Assembly: GCA_020638555.1 (NCBI GenBank)
Contig: JACKII010000005.1
Location: 258,156 to 322,155, forward strand
Reading direction: 5' to 3'
Source: Alphaproteobacteria bacterium
GTDB lineage: Bacteria; Pseudomonadota; Alphaproteobacteria; Bin95
Length of the DNA stretch: 64,000 nt
The notes under the pieces are model-generated. The model had not been told where the DNA came from. It ran no database searches and saw nothing but the letters and a program-made list of their open reading frames with translations. This document shows positions 34,591-42,937 of the stretch, one piece after another. Each line of letters opens with the position of its first letter. Position 1 is the stretch's first letter. The position numbers were made by a program, and so were the translations under genes.

Positions 34591-35370
34591 TCAGCCGCTG
34601 ACCAGCAGACCGGCCAGCGCATCGCGGCGCTCGCGAAGGGCGGCGGCGATGCGGGGGATGCCGGTGGCCTCGATCCGGTCCGAAAGGCCGATGCCGACCA
34701 AGCCCCGCACCATGGCGCCCGCGTCGTTGAACAGCGGCACGGCGACGATGGTCACGCCGCCGATATAGGCGCCGCGGTCGATGCCATGGCCGTCGCGGCG
34801 GGTTTGCTCCACCTCCTCCATCCAGGCGGCGAAGGCCGGCGGGTTGTCCCAGTGCAGTTGCGCGAAGCGCTGGCGCAAGGTCGCCGCGTCATAGCCGTTG
34901 AAGGCGGCGACGCAGCGGCCGGTGGCGCTGATAAGCTCCGGGAAGCGGCTGCCCAGTTCCGCCGACAGGCGCAGCGGCAGGTTCGCGTGCGACAGCGCCA
35001 CCACCACCATTTGCTGCGGCTCGACCAATTGCGTCGCCATGGCGGTGACGCCGAATTGCTCCGACAGCGCCGCCAGCATCGGCTGGGCCAGGGTGGCGAA
35101 GCCGTTGCGCTGAATGGCGCTGCGGGCGATGGGCAGAATGCCGACGCCGATGGAATAGCGCTTCGAGGCCGGGTCGAACTCCACCAAACCTTCCGCGGTC
35201 AGCACCCGCAGAATGTGCAGGCAGGTGCTGGGCACCAGGCCCAGGTCGCGCGCCAGCGGGTTGACGCCCATGGGCTCGGCCGCGGCGCCGAGCCGGCGCA
35301 AAATCCGGATGGCGCGGGTCACCGCCGGCACCGGCCGGTGGGTGGCACTGCTGGGCTTCGGGTCCGCCAT
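34591..35370 (-). CDS. IclR-family transcriptional regulator
   Basis: A 259-residue regulator. The N-terminal winged helix-turn-helix (about 17-80) includes AIRILRRLGAAAEPMGVNPLARDLGLVPSTCLHILRVL. The C-terminal effector domain (about 95-255) contains ALSEQFGVTAMATQ, ATGRCVAAFNGY and GIDRGAYIGGVTIVAVPLFN. IclR proteins commonly control nearby acid or aromatic catabolism genes and their own gene. It diverges from a CoA ligase across a 141-base AT-rich region with inverted repeats, making it the likely local regulator. The effector is unknown. Confidence 0.92.
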   Translation of the reverse strand: MADPKPSSATHRPVPAVTRAIRILRRLGAAAEPMGVNPLARDLGLVPSTCLHILRVLTAEGLVEFDPASKRYSIGVGILPIARSAIQRNGFATLAQPMLAALSEQFGVTAMATQLVEPQQMVVVALSHANLPLRLSAELGSRFPELISATGRCVAAFNGYDAATLRQRFAQLHWDNPPAFAAWMEEVEQTRRDGHGIDRGAYIGGVTIVAVPLFNDAGAMVRGLVGIGLSDRIEATGIPRIAAALRERRDALAGLLVSG

Positions 35371-35392
35371 TGAGGCTCTCCAGAGGATATAT

Positions 35393-35430
35393 TATTGTCT
35401 ATATACAATAACAATTTCATATTGACAATA
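35393..35430. promoter_or_regulatory. Candidate IclR-type operator
   Basis: TATTGTC (35393-35399) faces GACAATA (35424-35430), and inside it ATTGT (35394-35398) faces ACAAT (35405-35409). This AT-rich double palindrome sits in the divergent region, 23 bases from the regulator start, and overlaps the -35 of the ligase promoter. Confidence 0.55.
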
Positions 35431-35451
35431 AAATTTGCCGGGCGCTAGGCT
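35422..35451 (+). promoter_or_regulatory. Sigma-70-like promoter of the CoA ligase gene
   Basis: A perfect TTGACA at 35422-35427, an 18-bp spacer, and TAGGCT at 35446-35451. It lies about 60 bases before the ATG at 35512, which has GGAAGGAAA as ribosome site. The -35 is within the candidate operator, consistent with repression or remodelling by the divergent IclR protein. Confidence 0.5.
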
Positions 35452-35511
35452 GTCCACCATCGGGAGCGGCCGGCGGAGACCGGTCGGCCCGTTCCGGGAA
35501 GGAAACCGCAG

Positions 35512-37065
35512 ATGGCCAAACTCACCGACTATCGCTCCTATCGGGACGCGCAGCGGCATTTCTCGCCCCAGGCGCTGTGGGACCTGTTCGATGGCGACCG
35601 GGAGCGGCTGAACATCGCCCACGAATGCGTCGACCGGCACGTGGCCGGCGGCGGCACGGCGCTCTGCCTCGCCTATGCCGACGGCCGGAGCGAGACCATC
35701 GGCTTTGCCGAACTCTCCGCCGCGTCGGCGCGGTTCGCCCACTATCTGCGGGCCAAGGGCGTGGCGGCGGGCGAGCGGGTCGCGGTGATGCTGGAGCCCT
35801 CGCCGGCCTTCTATGCCGCCCTGTTCGGCACGATGAAGGCGGGTGCGGTCGCCGTGCCGATGTTCACCCTGTTCGGGCCGGACGGCATCCGCCTCCGGGT
35901 CGACGATTGCCGGCCCCGGCTGCTCGTCACCAGCGCCGACAAGGCCGCCGACGCCCGTTTTGCCGGCGGGCCGGAAGTGGTGGTCGCGGATGCGGCGTTC
36001 CTGGAGAACCTCGCCCGTTTCCCCGACCGGTTCGAGCCGAACACGGCCGGCAACGATCTGGCGGTATTGCAATACACGTCCGGCACGACACGGGCGTTGC
36101 CGGAGGCGGTGCGCCACACGCATCGTTCCATCGTCACGCTGATGATCGCCGCGCTCTATGCGACCGGCATCCGCCCCGGCGACCGGTTTTTCTGCCCGTC
36201 CTCGCCGGCCTGGGGCCATGGGCTCTGGCACGGCACGCTGGCGCCGCTGGCCCTGGGCGTCTCGACCGGCACGTTCAGCGGCAAGTTCGACCCGGTGCGC
36301 CTGTTGCGGGCGCTGGCGGAATTCGAAATCACCAATCTTTCGGCGGCGGCGACCCATTACCGGTTGATGCGCAATTGCGGCCGGGCCGGGGACTTCGCCT
36401 ACCGGATCGCCAAGCTCTCCTTCACCGGCGAGCCCATCGACAGCGAGACCGCAACCTATTGCGAGGCGCTGTTCGGAACCAAGGTTTGCAGCATGTACGG
36501 CACCACCGAGGTGGGCGTGATCCTGGCCAGCTATCCCGGCGCCGACGACCTGGAGGTGCGGGCGGGCTCGCTGGGCAAGCCGGTGCCGGGGGTCGAGGTG
36601 GAGGTGCACGGGGCCGACGGCGCGCGCCTGCCGCCCGGCCAGATCGGCGAACTGGTGGTGCGCCGGCGCGGCGCATGGTTCCCGACCAAGGATCTGGGTC
36701 GGACCGACGCCGACGGCTATTTCTACCATGCGGGCCGGGCCGACGACGTCATCATCTCCGCCGGCTGGACCATGAGCGCGGTCGAGATCGAGGACGCCAT
36801 CCTGAAGCACGAGCGGGTGGCCGAAGCCGCGGCCATCGGCGTGCCGGACGAAACCCGCGGCCAGATCGTGCGCGCCTATGTGGTGCCGAAGGGCGAGCCC
36901 GTGCCGGGCCTGACCGAAGAGATCCAGGACCTGGTGCGCGCCAATCTCAGCCGCCACGAATATCCGCGCGAAATCGCCTATGTCGCGTCCCTGCCGAAAA
37001 CCCCGGCGGGCAAGGTCAACCGCAAGGCGCTGCGCGACGCGCTGGCCGGCGCCCCCACCGGTTGA
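35512..37065 (+). CDS. AMP-forming acyl-CoA ligase with altered P-loop
   Basis: A 517-residue ANL ligase (acyl/benzoate-CoA-ligase-like size). The phosphate loop reads TSGTTRALPEAVRHTH: compared with TSGTTGxPKGV it has an insertion and the usual Lys is Glu. The rest is intact: SMYGTTEVG (A5), the A7/A8 region GRTDADGYFYHAGRADDVIISAGWTMSAVEIED without the expected R-x-K shape, and a C-terminal KTPAGKVNRKAL with the catalytic Lys. It probably activates the first substrate of the downstream pathway (MaoC-like, Rieske oxygenase). Activity is likely but the loop is unusual. Confidence 0.85.
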   Translation: MAKLTDYRSYRDAQRHFSPQALWDLFDGDRERLNIAHECVDRHVAGGGTALCLAYADGRSETIGFAELSAASARFAHYLRAKGVAAGERVAVMLEPSPAFYAALFGTMKAGAVAVPMFTLFGPDGIRLRVDDCRPRLLVTSADKAADARFAGGPEVVVADAAFLENLARFPDRFEPNTAGNDLAVLQYTSGTTRALPEAVRHTHRSIVTLMIAALYATGIRPGDRFFCPSSPAWGHGLWHGTLAPLALGVSTGTFSGKFDPVRLLRALAEFEITNLSAAATHYRLMRNCGRAGDFAYRIAKLSFTGEPIDSETATYCEALFGTKVCSMYGTTEVGVILASYPGADDLEVRAGSLGKPVPGVEVEVHGADGARLPPGQIGELVVRRRGAWFPTKDLGRTDADGYFYHAGRADDVIISAGWTMSAVEIEDAILKHERVAEAAAIGVPDETRGQIVRAYVVPKGEPVPGLTEEIQDLVRANLSRHEYPREIAYVASLPKTPAGKVNRKALRDALAGAPTG

Positions 37066-37122
37066 CCGCGCCCCCTCCACCATCGCGGCGCCGGCCGAAC
37101 CGTCTTTTCAGGAGAACCCCCC

Positions 37123-38283
37123 ATGACCGCAAATTCCCAGACCACAAATTCCCAGACCGCGTTTCCCAAAATCACCGAGGACGGCGTCGCGGCACTGCGC
37201 CAGCGCATCGGCGTCAAGATCGAGAACACGGTGGAGCCGTGGTGCTATGAGGCGACGCGGGACAATATCCGCCACTACGCCCACGGCATCGGCGACGACA
37301 ACCCGCTCTGGTGCGACCCCGCCTATGCGCGGCAGACGCACTACGGCGACGTGATCGCGCCGCCGAGCTTCCTGTTCGCCACCAGCCGCATCATTTCCGG
37401 CTATGTCGGCGGGCTGCCGGGCGTGCACGCCATGTGGTCCGGCGCCGACTGGACCTGGCACAAGCCGGTACGCCGCAACACCGAGGTGCGGACAGAGGCC
37501 TGGCTGAAGGATCTGGTGGAGCACGACACGCGCTTCGCCGGCAAGGCGATCCAGCAGATTTATCACGTGAACTTCTATGACTCTGCCAACGGCGACCTGC
37601 TGGCGGAGGCGGACAGCTGGTGTTTCCGCACCGACCGCGACCATGCGCGCGAAAAGGGCACCAAATACACCGACGTCCGCTCGCGCCCGCTGCGCACCTA
37701 CACGCGCGACGAGTTGGACGCCTTCAACCGCCTCTATGAGCAGGAGGATATCCGCGGCGCCGACACCCGCTACTGGGACGACGTGCGCGAGGGCGAGGAC
37801 CTGCCGACCATGGCGAAAGGGCCGATGACCGTGACCGGCTTCATCGCCTATGCCCAGGGCTGGGGCGGCCTCTATATCCGCGCCAACAAGCTGGCCTGGC
37901 AGCAGCAGTCCAAGCATGCGGGGCTCGGCATCGAGAACCGGCGCGGCATTCCCGATTGCCCGGAGCGGGTGCACTGGGAAGAGGAATTCGCGCTGAAGGT
38001 CGGCGCGCCCGGCGCCTATGACTACGGCCCCGAGCGCTGCTCGTGGCTGACCCACCAGGCGACCAACTGGATGGGCGACGACGGATTTCTGCGCAAGGCG
38101 AAATGCCAGGTGCGCCGCCACAATCCGGAAGGCGACCTGTTGCAGATCCACGCCCAGGTGGCGCGGAAATTCGTCGAGGACGGCCGGCATCTGGTCGAGA
38201 TCTCGCAGCGGGCGGAAAACCAGGACGGCGAGCTGTCGGCCATGGGCTCGGCCGTGGTCGAACTGCCCCGCCGCGGCGCCTGA
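37123..38283 (+). CDS. MaoC-like / FAS1-type dehydratase, double hot-dog protein
   Basis: A 386-residue protein with two hot-dog domains. The first (about 15-180) is a FAS1-dehydratase-like N-terminal MaoC domain: YEATRDNIRHYAHGIGDDNPLW and IAPPSFLFATSR. The second (about 205-380) is a more diverged MaoC-like domain. Members hydrate enoyl-CoA or dehydrate 3-hydroxyacyl-CoA. The D-N-P-L-W and A-P-P-S-F motifs are the usual substrate-loop residues. The first 12 residues hold a short NSQT repeat. It is 57 bases downstream of the CoA ligase, consistent with one CoA-linked pathway. Confidence 0.82.
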   Translation: MTANSQTTNSQTAFPKITEDGVAALRQRIGVKIENTVEPWCYEATRDNIRHYAHGIGDDNPLWCDPAYARQTHYGDVIAPPSFLFATSRIISGYVGGLPGVHAMWSGADWTWHKPVRRNTEVRTEAWLKDLVEHDTRFAGKAIQQIYHVNFYDSANGDLLAEADSWCFRTDRDHAREKGTKYTDVRSRPLRTYTRDELDAFNRLYEQEDIRGADTRYWDDVREGEDLPTMAKGPMTVTGFIAYAQGWGGLYIRANKLAWQQQSKHAGLGIENRRGIPDCPERVHWEEEFALKVGAPGAYDYGPERCSWLTHQATNWMGDDGFLRKAKCQVRRHNPEGDLLQIHAQVARKFVEDGRHLVEISQRAENQDGELSAMGSAVVELPRRGA

Positions 38284-38593
38284 TACCGGGCGGCCGAGGT
38301 ATCCTTCTCCCCCTTTCTCCCGCGGAGGCGGGAGTCCACGCCGGAGAGCCTCTCGGAGCCCGGATGTTGGGGGGACGCCTCGGACAGGACAACTGTGTCC
38401 CGGAGCCTGCGGAGCGGGCGTCCGGGATCGGTTGATCTCGCGAACACCGGCGGCGATGATGTTCGACAGACGACACCGGCCCCGGGTCTCGGCTCCGCCT
38501 CGCCCGGGGAACATCGCGCCGGAAGGAAGAGCATCCGCCCACGCGTCGCGCGCGTTCGTTCCTGTGTTCTCCCTCTCCCACGGAGGCCCGCCG
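38284..38593. other. 310-bp repeat-filled spacer
   Basis: Contains a second-family hairpin CTCCCGCGGAGGCGGGAG (38317-38334) followed by a CCGGAGAGCCTCTCGGAGCC-type stem, then a full palindromic element (38395-38512). GGAGG at 38582-38586 is the ribosome site of the next gene. No gene is seen. Confidence 0.7.
38395..38512. repeat. Palindromic intergenic element, copy 5
   Basis: The left hairpin is CCCGGAGCCTGC, GGA, GCGGGCGTCCGGG. The centre has GCGAACACCGG and GATGTTCGACAG. The right arm is a variant, CCCCGGGTCTCGGC, TCC, GCCTCGCCCGGGG. It lies between the MaoC-like and Rieske oxygenase genes. Confidence 0.88.
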
Positions 38594-39784
38594 ATGCCCC
38601 GCCGCCCGCCAGACGGCTCTGCCTATGACTTGCCCGCACCCGAATACGACGCGGCCCTGACCCGGGTCGAGCGCGGCACGCCCATGGGTGAATTGCTGCG
38701 CCGCTACTGGCACCCGGTCGGGCTGGCAAGCGACGCCTCGGCGCGGCCGAAGCCGGTGCGGGTGCTGGGCGAGGACCTGATCCTGTTCCGCGACGGTGGC
38801 GGGCGGCCCGGCCTGCTCTATCCGCGCTGCTGCCACCGCGGCACCACGCTCTATTACGGCAAGGTCGAGGCGGGCGGCATTCGCTGCTGCTATCACGGCT
38901 GGCTGTTCGATGCGGAGGGCCATTGCCTCGACATGCCGATGGAGCCGGAGGGCGGCGGCAATTTCCGGCGCAAGGTGCGCCAGCCCTGGTATCCGCTCCG
39001 CGAGCGCTATGGCCTGATCTTCGCCTATCTCGGCCCGCCGGCGCGCCAGCCGCTGCTGCCGCGCTATACCGTTCTGGAGGAGTTGGACGACGGCGAGTTC
39101 GTCGAGGCGGACGACCAGGGCATCGGCACCGGCGGCGGCCCGGTCGCGCCCTGCAACTGGTTGCAGCACTATGAGAACGTCATGGACCCGCTGCACGTGC
39201 CGGTGCTGCACGATGGCTTCAGCGGCACCCAGTTCGTCGCCCCCATGGGCATCGTGCCGGACGTGCGGTTCGAGCCCTTCGCCCACGGCGTGCGTTCCTA
39301 CCAGGTGCGCCAACTGCCGGAGGGCGGCGTGCTGAACCGCATCACCGAGACCGTGCTGCCGACCGTGCGCGTCGTCGCCAGCCCGCGCCTGACGCCCGGA
39401 CGGTGCGAGAGCATCGGCTGGGTGCTGCCGATCGATTCCGAGACCTACACCGTGTTCACCGCCGCGCGGGTGCGGGAGGCGGGCACGCTCGGCCGCATCC
39501 GCTCGCGCTTCGGCGGCCGGCTCTGGTCGGAGCTTTCCGAGCGGGAACACCAGGACCTGCCGGGCGACTGGGAGGCGCAGGTGGGCCAGGGGCCGATCAC
39601 CTATCACTCCCAGGAGCATCTGGGCTCCAGCGACCGCGGCATCATCCTGCTGCGCAAGCGCCTGCGCGCGGAGGCGGCCAGGGTGGCGGCGGGCGAGGAC
39701 CCGGCGGGCGTGGCGTTCGCGCCGGCAGACGCCTTGGTTGAGTCGGCGGCCGGGAACTGGTTTCGGGACGCACCCTTGCCGTAG
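38594..39784 (+). CDS. Rieske non-heme iron oxygenase, large subunit type
   Basis: A 396-residue ring-hydroxylating-type oxygenase. The Rieske cluster ligands are C79-x-H81 and C98-x2-H101. The mononuclear iron site is in NWLQHYENVMDPLHVPVLH (two His plus a later Asp). The architecture matches phthalate/vanillate-type (single-component oxygenase) enzymes, which oxidise aromatic acids or demethylate aryl ethers using a separate reductase. No reductase is adjacent. GGAGG at 38582-38586 sets ATG 38594. It may act within the CoA-ligase/MaoC region, but its own substrate is unknown. Confidence 0.87.
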   Translation: MPRRPPDGSAYDLPAPEYDAALTRVERGTPMGELLRRYWHPVGLASDASARPKPVRVLGEDLILFRDGGGRPGLLYPRCCHRGTTLYYGKVEAGGIRCCYHGWLFDAEGHCLDMPMEPEGGGNFRRKVRQPWYPLRERYGLIFAYLGPPARQPLLPRYTVLEELDDGEFVEADDQGIGTGGGPVAPCNWLQHYENVMDPLHVPVLHDGFSGTQFVAPMGIVPDVRFEPFAHGVRSYQVRQLPEGGVLNRITETVLPTVRVVASPRLTPGRCESIGWVLPIDSETYTVFTAARVREAGTLGRIRSRFGGRLWSELSEREHQDLPGDWEAQVGQGPITYHSQEHLGSSDRGIILLRKRLRAEAARVAAGEDPAGVAFAPADALVESAAGNWFRDAPLP

Positions 39785-39849
39785 CGGGCGGGTGCGCTAG
39801 GATCGCGGGCGATCCTTCGATGCCTGTCCCTGAACCCAAGCGAGTTCCC

Positions 39850-40440
39850 ATGATTGACGACGCCGCGCTCGACCTGCTGTTCCGCGAAGCCCGCAGCCAC
39901 AATGGCTGGGTGGAGCCGCAGGCGGCCATCACCGACGAGACGCTGCAGCGGCTCTATCACATCGTGAAATGCGGCCCCACCTCCGCCAATTGCTCGCCGG
40001 CGCGCTTCGTGTTCGTGCGCTCGAAAGAGGGCAAGGAGAAACTGCGGCCGGCGCTCTCCAGCGGCAATCTGGACAAGACCATGGCCGCACCGGTGAGCGT
40101 GATCGTCGCCTATGACGCGGCCTTCTACGAGAAACTGCCGGAACTGTTTCCGCACAATCCCGACGCCAGGAACTGGTTCACCAGCAGCGAGAAGCTGGCG
40201 TACGAGACCGCGTTCCGCAACGGCACGCTCCAGGGCGCCTATCTGATCATCGCCGCCCGCGCGCTGGGCCTGGATTGCGGCCCGATGAGCGGGTTCGACA
40301 ACGCCAAGCTGGACGAGGCCTTCTTTGCCGGCACAACCTGGCGCAGCAACTTCCTGGTCAATCTGGGCCAGGGCGACCCGTCGAAGCTGTTCGACCGCCA
40401 CCCCAAGCTGGCCTTCGAGGACGCCTGCCAGGTGGTGTGA
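39850..40440 (+). CDS. Nitroreductase-family protein, RutE/malonic semialdehyde reductase-like
   Basis: A 196-residue protein. EARSHNGWVEPQAAITDETLQRLY, then GPTSANCSPARFVFV and LQGAYLIIAARALGLDCGPMSGFDN, are typical of the RutE/HadB subgroup, which reduces malonic semialdehyde or halogenated/nitro compounds with FMN. No other rut gene is present, so pyrimidine breakdown is not supported by context. It lies 65 bases after the Rieske oxygenase on the same strand and could share its transcript. ATG 39850 is chosen over the in-frame ATG 39820 by family length. Confidence 0.85.
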   Translation: MIDDAALDLLFREARSHNGWVEPQAAITDETLQRLYHIVKCGPTSANCSPARFVFVRSKEGKEKLRPALSSGNLDKTMAAPVSVIVAYDAAFYEKLPELFPHNPDARNWFTSSEKLAYETAFRNGTLQGAYLIIAARALGLDCGPMSGFDNAKLDEAFFAGTTWRSNFLVNLGQGDPSKLFDRHPKLAFEDACQVV

Positions 40441-40565
40441 CCGCCCCGGCCCCGTTCCGGAGCGACGCCCCGGAACGGCCGGCTGCGGCCGGGCGCATGG
40501 CGGCAGCGAAGCGCGCGTATTTATGGTAAATTGTCAAAACTGCCATTCGTGCGGAGGAACGGGCC

Positions 40566-41492
40566 ATGCTGACCGAGACCCAGAAACAGACCGCCCAGGC
40601 GATCGTCCAGATCTTCGAGACCGGCCGGGTCCGCGGCGACTATGGCGCCGTGACCCTGCTGGCGGGCGATACCGGCCACCTCACCTATGGCAAGGCGCAG
40701 ACGACGCTCGCGAGCGGCAATCTGGCCCTGCTGGTCGGCGACTATTGCCGCGCCGAGGGGGCCACCTTTGCCGCGGACCTGTTGCCCTTTCTGGCGCGGG
40801 TCGAGTTGCGCGACCTGTCGCTGGACCGGGACAGGCCGTTCCGCCGCCTGCTGCGCGAGGCGGGCGACGATCCGGTAATGCAGGCGGTGCAGGACGCGTT
40901 TTTCGACCGGGTCTACTGGCAGCCGGCGATCAACAGCCTCGCCTTTCTGGGCGGCGCGCAACCGCTGACCGCGGCCGTGGTCTATGACAGCCGGGTGCAT
41001 GGCTCCTGGCACCGGATGCGCGACCGCACCAATGCCGAGCACGGCACCCTGGCCGGTCTGGGCGAGGAGGCCTGGGTGTCCGCCTATATCGCCACCCGGC
41101 GGCACTGGCTCGCCACCCATGGCAACAGCCTGTTGCACAAGACCGTCTATCGCATGGACGCATTGCAGGCGCTGGCGGACGCCGGGGCCTGGACCCTGGC
41201 GCTGCCGCTGACCGTGCGCGGCGTGCGCATCGACGAGGCGGCGCTGGCGGGCACGGTGCGCGTGACCGCGGAAGACCCGGACGAGCGGGTGCTGAAGCTG
41301 ACGCGGCCGATGATGCGCGGCGACGACGTCCGCGCGTTGCAGGCCGCGCTCAAGGACAAGCGGGTTGCGGTGTCCGTCGACGGCGTTTTCGGCAGCGAGA
41401 CGGAACGGGCGGTGATCCAGTTCCAGATCGAAGCCGACCTGACCGTGGACGGCATTGTCGGGCCGGCGACCTGGGCCGCGCTGAGGCCCTAG
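40566..41492 (+). CDS. GH46 chitosanase-like protein with C-terminal peptidoglycan-binding domain
   Basis: A 308-residue two-domain protein. Residues 1-225 resemble GH46 chitosanases: QIFETGRVRGDYGAVTLLAGDTGHLTYG offers Glu18 and Asp35 as the acid/base pair. Residues about 248-308 form a PG_binding_1 repeat (MMRGDDVRALQAALK, VDGVFGSETERAV, VDGIVGPATWAAL). There is no signal peptide, unlike typical secreted chitosanases, so it may be cytoplasmic, released by lysis, or exported by another route. GGAGG precedes the ATG. It is preceded by a small AT-rich region and is probably transcribed alone. Confidence 0.7.
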   Translation: MLTETQKQTAQAIVQIFETGRVRGDYGAVTLLAGDTGHLTYGKAQTTLASGNLALLVGDYCRAEGATFAADLLPFLARVELRDLSLDRDRPFRRLLREAGDDPVMQAVQDAFFDRVYWQPAINSLAFLGGAQPLTAAVVYDSRVHGSWHRMRDRTNAEHGTLAGLGEEAWVSAYIATRRHWLATHGNSLLHKTVYRMDALQALADAGAWTLALPLTVRGVRIDEAALAGTVRVTAEDPDERVLKLTRPMMRGDDVRALQAALKDKRVAVSVDGVFGSETERAVIQFQIEADLTVDGIVGPATWAALRP

Positions 41493-41589
41493 GCGCAGCG
41501 GCGGGCCATGATCGCGGCAAAGAGGGCTGCGGCAGGGGGTGCGACAGCGGTCGCGTCGGCCGGGCGCAGCGGCGATTGACGCCCTGCGA

Positions 41590-41618
41590 TTGCCATGGCT
41601 TTATCCGGACGATATCCG
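41590..41618 (+). promoter_or_regulatory. Candidate promoter with direct repeat before the CoA transferase gene
   Basis: TTGCCA (41590-41595), 17 bp, TATCCG (41613-41618). The direct repeat TATCCGGAC / TATCCGAC, 11 bp apart, overlaps the -10, suggesting a regulator site. Only a weak -10 match. Confidence 0.25.
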
Positions 41619-41660
41619 ACTTAAGTGTCTGCTGCGATTTTCCGTTGGAGGAAGCCCCCG

Positions 41661-42863
41661 ATGACCACCGAGCCCCGCGCCTTTGAGGGCGTCAATGTTT
41701 TGGATTTCACCCAGGGCGTTGCCGGCCCGCATTCCACCATGCTGCTGGCGCAGCACGGTGCGAACGTCCTCAAGATCGAGCCGCCGGAAGGCGACTGGGG
41801 CCGGACGCTGGGGGCGATGTATGGCGACCAGTGCGCCCACTCCATCGCCTTCAACCGCGGCAAGCGCTCGCTGGCCATGGACATGAAACAGCCGGACGCC
41901 CAGGCCGTCGCCCGCAAGATCGCCGAGAAGGCCGACGTGATCGTCGAGGCGTTCCGCCCGGGCGTGATGGCGAAGTTCGGCCTGTCCTACGACCAGGTGA
42001 AGGCGTTCAACCCGAACGTCATCTATCTGTCGGTGACCGGTTTCGGCCAGACCGGCCCCAATTCCAAGCTGCCGGTGACGGATGCGGTGATCCAGGCCTT
42101 CAGCGGCCTGATGACCGTCAACAAGGACAAGGACGGCCTGCCGCAGCGCCTGAACATGATCCCGGTGGACGTGACCACGGGCCTTTACGCCTTCCAGGCG
42201 ATCTCCACCGCCCTGATGCGCAAGTTCCGCTATGGCGTCGGCTGCTATATCGACAACAATCTGATGCAGTCGGCCGCGGCCTTCCAGGCGGCGAAGATCA
42301 TGGAATTCTACCTGGAGAAGGGCGAAAGCCAGCCGCTCTACGTGCCGGTCGGCACCATGCAGACCACCGACGGCTTCATCAACATCACCGCCATGCGCGA
42401 GGCGCACTATCACTCGCTCTGCGACGTGATGGGCAAGCCGGACTGGAAGGACGACCCGCGCTTCAATTCGCGCGAGGCGCGGCTCGCGAACGAGAAGGTG
42501 TTGATGCCGCTGATCCGCGAGGTGTTCTCCACCCGCTCGACCCAGGACTGGGCCGAAAGCCTGACCGCGGCCGGGGTCATGAACGCGCCGGTGCAGAATT
42601 ACGGCGACCTGATGCAGGCCGAGCAGGTGAAGGCCGTGGACGCCATCGCCTATGTCGACCACACGGAAACCGGCACCATCCCGATGCCGCACATTCCGGG
42701 CCAGCCCCGCATCACCGGGCCGGACGCGCTCACCCACGCCCCCACCATCGGCGAGCACTCGGACGAGATCCTGGCCGAGTGGGGCTATTCCGCCGCCGAC
42801 ATCGCCGGCATGAAGGCGAACGGCGCGGTCAAGTATCCGGCGCTGGCAGCGGCGGCCGAGTAA
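41661..42863 (+). CDS. CaiB/BaiF family (class III) CoA transferase
   Basis: A 400-residue family III CoA transferase. GVNVLDFTQGVAGPHSTMLLAQHGANVLKIEPPEGD is the signature N-terminus, VEAFRPGVMAKFGLSYD follows, and MIPVDVTTGLYA contains Asp170, matching the catalytic aspartate (Asp169 in formyl-CoA transferase). The enzyme moves CoA between carboxylic acids. GGAGG at 41646-41650 sets ATG 41661. It sits 75 bases upstream of an FAH-family gene; both are likely part of an acid-degrading unit. Donor and acceptor acids are unknown. Confidence 0.92.
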   Translation: MTTEPRAFEGVNVLDFTQGVAGPHSTMLLAQHGANVLKIEPPEGDWGRTLGAMYGDQCAHSIAFNRGKRSLAMDMKQPDAQAVARKIAEKADVIVEAFRPGVMAKFGLSYDQVKAFNPNVIYLSVTGFGQTGPNSKLPVTDAVIQAFSGLMTVNKDKDGLPQRLNMIPVDVTTGLYAFQAISTALMRKFRYGVGCYIDNNLMQSAAAFQAAKIMEFYLEKGESQPLYVPVGTMQTTDGFINITAMREAHYHSLCDVMGKPDWKDDPRFNSREARLANEKVLMPLIREVFSTRSTQDWAESLTAAGVMNAPVQNYGDLMQAEQVKAVDAIAYVDHTETGTIPMPHIPGQPRITGPDALTHAPTIGEHSDEILAEWGYSAADIAGMKANGAVKYPALAAAAE

Positions 42864-42937
42864 GACATCCCGGTTTTCGGGGGATGCCGCACCGTGGGGC
42901 ATCTCCCGATCCGGCCAATGAATAGGGAAGCATTCGC

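Noticed and set aside
39850..40440. Pyrimidine-degrading rut operon
   Set aside because: Only the RutE-like gene is present; no rutA-D, F or G neighbours.
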